Assembly (NCBI RefSeq): GCF_000696305.2
Contig: NZ_AOMT01000005.1
Span: 124,001-188,000 of the forward strand
From: Moraxella bovoculi 237
GTDB lineage: Bacteria; Pseudomonadota; Gammaproteobacteria; Pseudomonadales; Moraxellaceae
DNA length: 64,000 nucleotides
Direction of reading: 5' to 3'
Shown here piece after piece: positions 21,213 to 28,666 of this stretch. Every line of letters starts with the position of its first letter. The stretch's first letter is position 1. The notes under the pieces were generated by a model that worked only from the letters and a program-made list of their open reading frames with translations, was not told the origin of the DNA and did no database searches. The translations under genes were made by a program, and so were the position numbers.

Positions 21213-21777
21213 TGAAGAGAAGATGCTGGAAGGGCAATTGAGAGAGTTTTATGGACGAGTTGTATATACCCATAAGACGCAGGAAAAGTGTGCTGATATT
21301 TTATTGAAATGGAATTCCCGAATTAAATGGGGACAAATTATTTTATCAGCTCTTCTTTCCGGTGGATTGATTAGTCTATTTTTGGATGGATTTGTTAATT
21401 ACAAAAAAGGAATTGAATTCTTTTCGGTACTCATATCTACCGCATTACTTGTATTGAATTCTTATACAAAAGACTACGATTTAGGAGCTATTGCACAAAA
21501 ACATCGACAGGCTGCCACAGAGATTTGGCTTGTTCGTGAAAAATATCTATCGCTTTTGACTGCTCTTCACATGAAAGTTTTACCGATTGATGAAATTTGT
21601 AATCAAAGAGATAAATTAATGATGGATTTGCATAGTGTTTACACAGGTGCACCCAGCACTAATTTTAAGGCTTACAAAGAAGCACAAAAAGCATTGCAAG
21701 AAATGGAGGATATGACGTTTTCCGATGACGAAATCGATAAATTTCTTCCTAAAGAGCTAAAACGGAATCGTAAGTAA
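21205..21777 (+). CDS. SLATT-domain two-helix membrane protein (predicted CBASS-like effector)
   Basis: This is the predicted effector of the CD-NTase. The 190-residue product has a short N-terminal helix, two transmembrane helices (about 42-62 and 69-86, joined by DGFVNYKKG), and a cytosolic helical part with AIAQKHRQAATEIWLVREKYLSLL. This is the SLATT layout. SLATT proteins are predicted to form pores or disrupt membranes on nucleotide signalling. I chose ATG 21205 because GGGAG lies 5 nt upstream. The gene overlaps the CD-NTase by 8 nt, implying coupled translation. An upstream in-frame ATG at 21175 is less likely. Confidence 0.82.
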   Translation: MTDEEKMLEGQLREFYGRVVYTHKTQEKCADILLKWNSRIKWGQIILSALLSGGLISLFLDGFVNYKKGIEFFSVLISTALLVLNSYTKDYDLGAIAQKHRQAATEIWLVREKYLSLLTALHMKVLPIDEICNQRDKLMMDLHSVYTGAPSTNFKAYKEAQKALQEMEDMTFSDDEIDKFLPKELKRNRK

Positions 21778-21778
21778 A

Positions 21779-21787
21779 AAGTGCGGT
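21779..21787 (+). other. Pasteurellaceae-type DNA uptake signal core
   Basis: AAGTGCGGT, the Haemophilus-type uptake-signal core, begins 2 nt after the SLATT stop. Its context AAAAAGTGCGGTCAAAA matches the extended form common in Haemophilus. I noticed no second copy in the window. A 9-mer is expected about 0.5 times by chance in 64 kb on both strands, so position and context carry the weight. Confidence 0.5.
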
Positions 21788-21809
21788 CAAAACCAAGGGA
21801 ATTTTCTAA

Positions 21810-22823
21810 ATGCGCAAACTTCAAAACACGCTCTATATCACAACCCAAGGCACTTATTTACATAAGGAGCGAGAAACGCTCGTGGTGGAGCAAAACCGCC
21901 AAAAGGTCGCTCAATTGCCCATTCATGCCATAGAACACATTTTTTGTTTTGGTAATGTGTTGGTGTCGCCATTCTTATTGGAATTTTGTGGGGAATATGG
22001 CGTGAATTTGGCGTTCTTTACCGAGCATGGGCGGTTTTTGGGTCGTTTTGTTGGTCGCCAAAGTGGTAATGTGTTGCTAAGGCGTACCCAATATCGGGTG
22101 TCGGATTCAAACCCTGTGCCGATTGCCAAAAACATCATCGCTGTCAAAATCGGTGCCAGCAAGCGTGTATTGCAACGCCATATCCGCAATCATGGCGACA
22201 ATGATGAGATTCAAAATGCCATTATCGCCCTAAATCAAGGACTTCACGCCCTAAAACAGGCACAGAGTTTGGAGGTGATTCGTGGGATTGAGGGCAATTG
22301 TGCGTCTTGTTATTTTGCCGTTTTTGGGCAGATGATTGGGCGTGCGACTGGGTTTAGCTTTGAGGGCAGAAACCGCCGACCGCCCCGTGATGGTGTGAAT
22401 GCCTTGATGTCGCTCCTTTATAGCGTGCTTGGCAAGGAGATAAGTGGGGCGTTGCAGGGCGTGGGGCTTGACCCGCAAGTGGGGTTTTTTCATGCCGATA
22501 GGTCGGGGCGAGACAGTTTGTCGCAGGATATGCTTGAAGAGTTTCGGGCGTGGTGGGTGGATAGAATGGTGCTGTCGCTCATCAATCGTGGGCAGATTAA
22601 GCCTGATGATTTTCGCCAAGAGATAAGCGGTGCGGTGATTTTAAAAGATGATGCAAGACGGACGGTGTTTCAAGCCTTGCAAGCCAAAAAGCAAGAGAAA
22701 ATCACGCATCCATTTTTGGGCGAGGAAATTGCAATCGGGCTACTTCCCCATGTGCAAGCGATGCTACTGGCTCGGCATTTGCGTGGGGATTTGGCAGAAT
22801 ATCCGCCGTTTTTGATGAGATGA
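21810..22823 (+). CDS. cas1: Cas1, CRISPR integrase (type I-C)
   Basis: Cas1 integrates prespacers at the leader-repeat junction together with Cas2. The 337-residue protein has the I-C type start (KLQNTLYITTQGTYLHKE) and conserved metal ligands E161 (RGIEGNCASCYF), H228 (GFFHADR) and an acidic group at D240-E244 (DMLEEFR). An AAGGGA ribosome-binding site lies 9 nt before the ATG. It starts 32 nt after the SLATT stop and should depend on read-through from the cas operon or the cassette promoter. Confidence 0.96.
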   Translation: MRKLQNTLYITTQGTYLHKERETLVVEQNRQKVAQLPIHAIEHIFCFGNVLVSPFLLEFCGEYGVNLAFFTEHGRFLGRFVGRQSGNVLLRRTQYRVSDSNPVPIAKNIIAVKIGASKRVLQRHIRNHGDNDEIQNAIIALNQGLHALKQAQSLEVIRGIEGNCASCYFAVFGQMIGRATGFSFEGRNRRPPRDGVNALMSLLYSVLGKEISGALQGVGLDPQVGFFHADRSGRDSLSQDMLEEFRAWWVDRMVLSLINRGQIKPDDFRQEISGAVILKDDARRTVFQALQAKKQEKITHPFLGEEIAIGLLPHVQAMLLARHLRGDLAEYPPFLMR

Positions 22824-22829
22824 TGAGAT

Positions 22830-23120
22830 ATGTTAATGTTAATCAGTTATGATGTGGCGATGGACGATGGCGGACAAAAACGCCTAAGGCATATCGCCAA
22901 ACATTGCCAAGATTATGGCGTGCGAGTGCAGTACTCGGTGTTTGAGTGCGACATCATGCCCGACCAGTGGGTGGTATTAAAAGACAAGCTATTAAAGGCG
23001 TACGACCCTGACAAGGACAGTTTGCGGTTTTATCATTTGGGCAGTAAATGGCGTGGCAAAGTGGAACATCATGGGGCAAAAAAGAGTGTGGATTTGTTTC
23101 AAGATACGCTGATATTGTGA
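22830..23120 (+). CDS. cas2: Cas2, CRISPR adaptation protein
   Basis: The 96-residue protein has the ferredoxin-like fold start LMLISYDVAM and the Cas2 signatures GVRVQYSVFEC and LRFYHLG. It bridges two Cas1 dimers in the integrase complex. The start is 6 nt after the cas1 stop. The leader begins directly after the gene. Confidence 0.96.
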   Translation: MLMLISYDVAMDDGGQKRLRHIAKHCQDYGVRVQYSVFECDIMPDQWVVLKDKLLKAYDPDKDSLRFYHLGSKWRGKVEHHGAKKSVDLFQDTLIL

Positions 23121-23318
23121 TGAAAAAGAGGTAAATCATGGCTCGCTAACGGGCAGTTCTCATCAAAATACAGGCAGGTTAGCGATGAGCTAAGTTTTTG
23201 AATTATTTAACAATTGAAAAGAAAGATAAGTACATTTATAATAAATGGCCTTTTTAAGGCTTAGGTTAGCGATTTTACCCAGTCTAAGCCTTAAAGATAT
23301 AGCCTTTAAACAAAGGCT
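23121..23318 (+). promoter_or_regulatory. CRISPR leader
   Basis: The 198-nt A+T-rich stretch lies between cas2 and the first repeat. It holds three copies of GTTAGCGA (inverted at 23146-23153, direct at 23178-23185 and 23265-23272), the array promoter and two hairpins. The degenerate last repeat at the far end confirms that this is the leader side. Confidence 0.8.
23214..23242 (+). promoter_or_regulatory. Promoter of the CRISPR array
   Basis: TTGAAA (23214-23219), a 17-nt spacer and a perfect TATAAT (23237-23242) predict a pre-crRNA start near 23249, about 70 nt before repeat 1. Confidence 0.75.
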
Positions 23319-23320
23319 AT
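23253..23320 (+). repeat. Two strong inverted repeats in the leader
   Basis: A 12-bp perfect pair (23253-23264 with 23284-23295, 19-nt loop) is followed by a 9-bp perfect pair ATAGCCTTT/AAAGGCTAT (23299-23307 with 23312-23320). The second ends on the first two bases of repeat 1. Both would be at the 5' end of the predicted transcript. Confidence 0.75.
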
Positions 23321-25392
23321 CGCACCCCATACGGGTGCGTGTGTTGAAACAATGGACTGGCTTTAAGCTCTACATACGGCAAGCATCGCACCCCATACGG
23401 GTGCGTGTGTTGAAACTCTCTTTTCATTCTTGATATCTCGATGAACAAAAATCGCACCCCATACGGGTGCGTGTGTTGAAACCAATGTCTCTAGTGGCCA
23501 TGCCAAAGCCCAAAACATCGCACCCCATACGGGTGCGTGTGTTGAAACGCTTGAGCTTCGTATTCCTTTTTCAGCTCCGCTTATCGCACCCCATACGGGT
23601 GCGTGTGTTGAAACAAAGTGTCGGTGCGTTTCTGCAATTTGCGCTTTTATCGCACCCCATACGGGTGCGTGTGTTGAAACCAAGTCCTTTTCTACACGCA
23701 AAAAGAATACCTCGATCGCACCCCATACGGGTGCGTGTGTTGAAACACCGCGGTACTTACCGCACATTGCCCAATGGCAAATCGCACCCCATACGGGTGC
23801 GTGTGTTGAAACGGTTGCCCTTGCCTTTGGATTTGTTCGTTGTGAATCGCACCCCATACGGGTGCGTGTGTTGAAACGCTTTAAAGGCACTTGCCCAGAG
23901 CTCTAGCACAAATCGCACCCCATACGGGTGCGTGTGTTGAAACAATAGCAATAGAGAGTCCATCACTCGTTACTTGTATCGCACCCCATACGGGTGCGTG
24001 TGTTGAAACTCCTGTTTGGCGGTTGTGTTGTGTTCGTTAACCTATCGCACCCCATACGGGTGCGTGTGTTGAAACTGCCAACTCAAATTTTACTCGATGT
24101 TCAAATAACATCGCACCCCATACGGGTGCGTGTGTTGAAACTGTGTCATCATTGCATTGCACCACGATCAGATCGATCGCACCCCATACGGGTGCGTGTG
24201 TTGAAACGGCATTTTCAGGCTGCGAGAAGTACTCAAGCCCATCGCACCCCATACGGGTGCGTGTGTTGAAACGTTAATGATAAATAACTCTTTGACCGCA
24301 TAACTCAATCGCACCCCATACGGGTGCGTGTGTTGAAACTATTGCGTGTGATAAGTGCGTAGGCATTGCCCCACATCGCACCCCATACGGGTGCGTGTGT
24401 TGAAACCATTTCGTGGCCGCTTGAGCTGACAAGTTGATGCATCGCACCCCATACGGGTGCGTGTGTTGAAACAATAGACAGACAGCGTTTGAAAGCATGG
24501 TTGGGAATCGCACCCCATACGGGTGCGTGTGTTGAAACCCCGCTGCTTAATGCGAACTTGCTTGTTTTATATCGCACCCCATACGGGTGCGTGTGTTGAA
24601 ACCCACTTATTACAAATCTGCTTGTTTTTATTTTTGATCGCACCCCATACGGGTGCGTGTGTTGAAACAATCAACAAGGTCAAAAACTGCTGGACAGCGA
24701 TATCGCACCCCATACGGGTGCGTGTGTTGAAACAAAAACTCTTGGCTGGGTTTTTGGGGGATATTTTATCGCACCCCATACGGGTGCGTGTGTTGAAACA
24801 AGGTCTTGAATATCTGGTTTTTGTCTTTGATTAATCGCACCCCATACGGGTGCGTGTGTTGAAACTAATGGTAGATTGTCAGACGCTGAGCTTGCCAAGA
24901 TCGCACCCCATACGGGTGCGTGTGTTGAAACATCATCTACCATTGCCGCCTTAAGTGCGTCTATGATCGCACCCCATACGGGTGCGTGTGTTGAAACACT
25001 GTTGTGTTGAAGTCATTCGCCAGCTTCGTTATCGCACCCCATACGGGTGCGTGTGTTGAAACATCCCCCAAAACAAAAAGCCACCAACATTTTGTTATCG
25101 CACCCCATACGGGTGCGTGTGTTGAAACGTACTTATAATAGGGCAGGTCAAAAACTGTTAGACATCGCACCCCATACGGGTGCGTGTGTTGAAACAGGCT
25201 ATCCGCTAATAATGCGGTTTCGCGGGCGATCGCACCCCATACGGGTGCGTGTGTTGAAACTTTGTCATTTCTACAGAACAATCAAAAAGGAAAAATCGCA
25301 CCCCATACGGGTGCGTGTGTTGAAACGCGCTAGGGGGTTTTTGTTTGTCTGTCAGCATGCATCGCACCCCATGCGGGTGCGTGTGTTGAAAC
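23319..25392 (+). CRISPR. Type I-C CRISPR array, 32 repeats and 31 spacers
   Basis: The 32-nt repeat begins ATCGCACCCC and ends GTGTTGAAAC, with the stem CGCACCC/GGGTGCG around a CATAC loop. Spacers are 32-35 nt. All repeats read identically except the last (25361-25392), which has ATG in place of ATA in the loop region. Repeat form, the GTTGAAAC-like end and the neighbouring genes fit type I-C. Transcription is rightward. After Cas5c cutting the 5' handle would come from the repeat's 3' end. Spacer origins cannot be read without a search. Confidence 0.98.
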
Positions 25393-25675
25393 ATTTTTTT
25401 AAATTCAATATCTTAATCTGATTCAAAAGTCCTAGCGGGATTGGAAAAGGCAAGGCAATAATTCACTTGATTCTTCTTCATCTTTTGTTTGATTTATTTT
25501 TCTATTTTACTGGATTATTTTCTAAGTTAATGCCTGAGCAATAAGAGGGGTTAAATCGTTGCATCTAAGTTTTTAATAATCACCATTATAAGAGCGGCAA
25601 ACAAGTGATTTTATTTAGCTTAATTTAAGAAATGCTTTGTTGTTTTTAAGTGTTTGCTTTAAGTTGATGGTCATA
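25393..25675. other. Intergenic region after the array
   Basis: A+T-rich DNA after the terminal repeat. I see no gene, no further degenerate repeats and no clear terminator. Confidence 0.6.
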
Positions 25676-25704
25676 TTGAAGTCATATGCAAGGCATACTA
25701 TAAT
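25676..25704 (+). promoter_or_regulatory. Promoter of ispF
   Basis: TTGAAG (25676-25681), a 17-nt spacer and perfect TATAAT (25699-25704) lie 39 nt before the ispF ATG. Confidence 0.75.
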
Positions 25705-25743
25705 GTGACCTCTTAAAACATATATTGATTGCAAGGTTGGATC

Positions 25744-26223
25744 ATGATAAAAATCGGTCAAGGTATAGATGTTCACGCTTTTACGACAGGCGATTTTGTA
25801 ACGCTTGGCGGTGTGCGTATTCCTCACACGCACGGCATTAAGGCTCACTCAGATGGCGATGTGTTGTTGCACGCTTTGGCGGATGCACTGCTCGGAGCGT
25901 TGGCACTTGGCGACATTGGACAGCATTTTCCCGATACCGACCCTGCGTTCAAGGGGGCGGATAGCAAGATTTTGCTAAAGCACGTCTATGAACTTATCAA
26001 ATCACATGGCTATACGCTTGGCAATGCTGACATGACGGTTATTTGCGAGAGCCCAAAAATCGCCCCACACAACACCGCCATGCGTGAGACCATCGCAGGT
26101 GTGCTTGGTGCAGGTGTGGACTGCGTGAGTATCAAGGCGACCACCAATGAAAAAATGGGCTGGATAGGGCGTGGCGAGGGCATTTGGGCGAGTGCGGTGG
26201 TGCTATTGATTAAAAAATCCTAG
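25744..26223 (+). CDS. ispF: 2-C-methyl-D-erythritol 2,4-cyclodiphosphate synthase
   Basis: IspF closes the cyclic diphosphate ring in the MEP isoprenoid pathway. The 159-residue protein has zinc ligands D9, H11 (GQGIDVHAF) and H43, the [18 protein letters not shown] signature, [12 protein letters not shown] and [17 protein letters not shown] 25744 follows AAGG; an in-frame TTG upstream is disfavoured. The usual ispD partner is not adjacent. It marks the right boundary of the CRISPR region. Confidence 0.97.
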   Translation: MIKIGQGIDVHAFTTGDFVTLGGVRIPHTHGIKAHSDGDVLLHALADALLGALALGDIGQHFPDTDPAFKGADSKILLKHVYELIKSHGYTLGNADMTVICESPKIAPHNTAMRETIAGVLGAGVDCVSIKATTNEKMGWIGRGEGIWASAVVLLIKKS

Positions 26224-26270
26224 CTTAACATAATTGTAGATTTAGTTGCCAATAAATACAGGAAAATCAA

Positions 26271-26849
26271 ATGATTGTCAAAAACACCGCCTTATTACTC
26301 ATTGACTTACAACAAGGTTTTTATGATGAAGCCTATTGGGGTGGCAATCGCAACAACCCAAACTGTGAGCAGGTTTGTTTTGAGTTATTGAGCCATTGGC
26401 GAGAGCAGGGTTTGCCGATTTTTCACATTCGTCATTCATCAACCACGCCCCAATCACGCCTACACCCTACACACCAAGGCTTTGACTGGATTGAGCTGAC
26501 CAAACCGCAAGCTCATGAAACCGTCATTACAAAGCATGTCAATAGCGGTTTTATTGGCACGGATTTGCATGAGCAACTGACCAGAGCGAACATCACCACC
26601 CTTGTTCTTGCAGGGCTTACGACCAATCACTGTGTATCCACGACCGCACGCATGGCAGGCAATCTAGGCTTTACCACTTTTGTGGTATCGGACGGCACAG
26701 CGACTTTTGATAGAATGGGGGCGACAGGCGAGCGGTTTGACAGCCAGCTTGTGCATGAAATCAGCCTTGCCAATTTGCATGGCGAATTTGCGACCGTGCT
26801 GACAAGCGATGAGCTTTTAGGGCGTGCTGAACTTTTGTATTTGCAATGA
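26271..26849 (+). CDS. Isochorismatase-family cysteine hydrolase
   Basis: The 192-residue protein has the family triad D12 (LLLIDLQQGF), K88 (VITKHVNSGF) and C121 (TTNHCVSTTARMAGN). Family members hydrolyse amides or vinyl ethers (nicotinamidase-like, isochorismatase-like). The exact substrate is not evident. An AGGAAAA sequence precedes the ATG. The stop overlaps a possible 43-codon frame. Confidence 0.85.
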   Translation: MIVKNTALLLIDLQQGFYDEAYWGGNRNNPNCEQVCFELLSHWREQGLPIFHIRHSSTTPQSRLHPTHQGFDWIELTKPQAHETVITKHVNSGFIGTDLHEQLTRANITTLVLAGLTTNHCVSTTARMAGNLGFTTFVVSDGTATFDRMGATGERFDSQLVHEISLANLHGEFATVLTSDELLGRAELLYLQ

Positions 26850-26977
26850 AAAATGAGAAAAATCGCACGTTTTTCAAGGAAAAAGTGAAGTTTGATAGTC
26901 ATTCTATCAAACGAGCTTTTGACGAAGAAAAACAAGAGTTAGCCATTTTTCATGCAAAAACAGTATTTTATCTCTAA
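26846..26977 (+). CDS. Possible small protein (43 aa), unknown
   Basis: A frame starting ATGAAAAATGAG overlaps the hydrolase stop by 4 nt (ATGA), a coupling arrangement. It encodes a charged 43-residue peptide with FDSHSIKRAFDEEKQELAIF. The DNA also holds a 9-bp perfect inverted repeat (GTTTGATAG 26890-26898, CTATCAAAC 26904-26912), so the region could instead act as RNA or be a small repeat element. Homology is unknown. Confidence 0.3.
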   Translation: MKNEKNRTFFKEKVKFDSHSIKRAFDEEKQELAIFHAKTVFYL

Positions 26978-27036
26978 AATATTTCTACATTACAAATAGT
27001 GTTATAAAGGTTCAGCACGCCCTATACAAAAAATTC

Positions 27037-27065
27037 TTGTAAAAATCCCCATTTGCCCCCATAAT
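27037..27065 (+). promoter_or_regulatory. Candidate promoter of grxD
   Basis: TTGTAA (27037-27042), a 17-nt spacer and CATAAT (27060-27065) lie 30 nt upstream of the grxD ATG. Confidence 0.5.
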
Positions 27066-27095
27066 AACTCAAATTTTCCAAATCGGAGCAATCCT

Positions 27096-27431
27096 ATGAC
27101 CGACATCAATCCCCAAATCAAAACCTTGATTGAAAACCAAATTAAAGACCATGCTGTCCTACTATATATGAAAGGCACGCCACAATTTCCCCAATGCGGA
27201 TTTTCAGCCCGTGCGGTGGAAGTTTTGACCCAAATCGGTAGACCATTTGCCTTTGTTAATATCCTAGAAAATCCTGAAATCCGTAGCACCTTGCCACTGA
27301 TTGCCAACTGGCCAACTTTCCCACAGCTATGGGTAAATGGCGAGCTGATTGGCGGTAGCGACATCATCCTACAGATGTACCAATCAGGCGAATTAAAGCC
27401 ACTGATTGAAGAGCATAGCCCAGAAGTATAA
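27096..27431 (+). CDS. grxD: Monothiol glutaredoxin Grx4
   Basis: The 111-residue protein has the monothiol active site CGFS at 34-37 (GTPQFPQCGFSARAV), plus the WPTFPQLWVNGELIGGSDI glutathione/partner-binding segment. Grx4 carries or relays 2Fe-2S clusters with BolA proteins. A GGAGC ribosome-binding site precedes the ATG, and a strong terminator follows. Confidence 0.96.
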   Translation: MTDINPQIKTLIENQIKDHAVLLYMKGTPQFPQCGFSARAVEVLTQIGRPFAFVNILENPEIRSTLPLIANWPTFPQLWVNGELIGGSDIILQMYQSGELKPLIEEHSPEV

Positions 27432-27440
27432 AGCTATCCA

Positions 27441-27466
27441 AAAGAGCGTAAATTTACGCTCTTTTT
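27441..27466 (+). terminator. Terminator of grxD
   Basis: A 24-nt perfect palindrome with core GAGCGTAA/TTACGCTC is followed by TTTTTT, 10 nt past the grxD stop. Confidence 0.9.
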
Positions 27467-27655
27467 TATTTGGCTGCGGTGTTAAAGTGCCTTATCATTA
27501 GGTAATATTTGTATCCTTGATTTATCTTGGCGGATTTATATTTAAACATTGGACATGAGATTGTCTATAAAATATCCTATGTTTTTGCTAGAAATTTAGT
27601 TGAATGTATGCTATAAAAGCAAGGTTATTACACCAAAATTTTCAAGGAGAAAATC

Positions 27656-27931
27656 ATGATCAAACGCTTTATTGGTGCTTCTTTATTTGCCATTACTTTA
27701 GGCTTTTCTGCTAGTGCAAGTGCTGCTGTTGATGGCGATGCTTGCACATTTAAATTAGCAGCTAACAAAATTTACCAAACTAGTAGCACCGCCAAGTTTA
27801 CATGCACAACATTATTCAATGGGGAAGCCTTAACAATCAATGAAATCTACTCAAGAGGTTACAAGGTTGTAGCTTTCAGTGATAACGCTAGCCCAAAAGA
27901 ACTGTTTATCATTATCGAAAAACAAAAATAA
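27656..27931 (+). CDS. Small secreted protein, unknown function
   Basis: I do not recognise a family. The 91-residue product has a Sec signal peptide (MIKRFIGASLFAITLGF..., likely cut after ASASA), giving a mature domain of about 67 residues. That domain has two cysteines (in DACTF and FTCTT) that may form a disulphide. AAGGAG lies before the ATG, and a terminator follows, so it looks like a genuine single-gene unit. Confidence 0.7.
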   Translation: MIKRFIGASLFAITLGFSASASAAVDGDACTFKLAANKIYQTSSTAKFTCTTLFNGEALTINEIYSRGYKVVAFSDNASPKELFIIIEKQK

Positions 27932-27941
27932 TTGTTATTCT

Positions 27942-27975
27942 AGGCTGTATGTAAATTTAACGTACAGCCTTTTTG
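27942..27975 (+). terminator. Terminator of the small secreted protein gene
   Basis: AGGCTGTA (27942-27949) pairs with TACAGCCT (27963-27970), followed by TTTTG. Confidence 0.8.
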
Positions 27976-28086
27976 TTAATAATGCCTCATCCATTTTTGG
28001 ATTTTTGCAGGGTAATCGCGCGTTTCGGCTGGCAATCTTCCACCTTTTTTGAGGCGACCATTTTTTAAGTAAGAATATATATTGTC
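27976..28086 (-). pseudogene. Possible C-terminal remnant of a lytic-transglycosylase-like gene
   Basis: A 36-residue open stretch on the minus strand ends in a stop at 27976-27978. It reads ...LKNGRLKKGGRLPAETRDYPAKIQ..., similar in style to the C-terminal helix of phage or secretion-associated lytic transglycosylases (ETRDY followed by a basic helix). An in-frame stop precedes it and no start is visible. The rest of 28087-28268 holds nothing I recognise. Confidence 0.3.
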
Positions 28087-28268
28087 TTACTGCCATGTTG
28101 TAAACCATCAACGTAAGTTTATTATTTTTCTACACCTAGTGAATATGATGGTTTATTTGTTTGATTGAATTCGATGTTGATGTGGGGTTGAAACTTTTGA
28201 TTTTATGATTATTATAAATAGGACGTTCAATAAAGACGCGATATTTTTCTAATTTTAAGAGTTGTATT

Positions 28269-28583
28269 ATGCCAAGCATTTCTGAACAAATTATCAGCCT
28301 TTGCCAGAAGCCAAATACCGCCCTAGGAGCTATTCATCTTTTGATTGCCAATAATGGGGCGAGCGAATCGGCTTTTCGTGCCGTTTATGATAGGGTCATT
28401 GTGGATAATGACGTGGATGGGGCGTATTATTTGGCAAATTTTGCCCAAAAGGTAGATGATTTGCCTTTTGACGGTAAGCCGCTTATTGATATGGTAATGA
28501 ATGGCGATGATAAAAACATGAAATTGGCATTGATTGAAAAACTGCCAAAAGAGATTCAGTCGGAGTATTTGAATAAGATTTAA
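28269..28583 (+). CDS. Conserved-looking hypothetical protein, 104 aa
   Basis: I do not recognise this gene. The product is soluble and acidic with no signal peptide: a helical N-terminal part (SEQIISLCQK, ALGAIHLLIANNG) and a C-terminal part with PFDGKPLIDMVMNGDDKNMKLALIEKLP. AAGAG precedes the ATG. It lies 83 nt upstream of mnmG on the same strand. Confidence 0.6.
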   Translation: MPSISEQIISLCQKPNTALGAIHLLIANNGASESAFRAVYDRVIVDNDVDGAYYLANFAQKVDDLPFDGKPLIDMVMNGDDKNMKLALIEKLPKEIQSEYLNKI

Positions 28584-28666
28584 GGGCGTTGATCCGCTCT
28601 TTTTTAATGCCCAATGATTAAAATTATGCTAAAATAATCGGTTTCTTTTTAAGAATATATAATCTT

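Noticed and set aside
24866..24965. Adjacent spacers 24 and 25 share AATGGTAGAT in opposite orientation
   Set aside because: A 10-nt match is expected by chance at this number of comparisons.
24734..25096. Spacers 22 and 27 share ATCCCCCAAAA in opposite orientation
   Set aside because: An 11-nt match among 31 spacers on both strands is close to chance, and the flanks diverge.
13163..25392. A second CRISPR type such as Cas12a alongside the I-C genes
   Set aside because: No RuvC-bearing large effector and no second repeat family was seen in the window.
23363..25421. Several long open frames across the array reading VSTHAPVWGAI or SHPIRVRVLK again and again
   Set aside because: They are the 32-nt repeat translated in both directions; no start signals and no gene-like composition.
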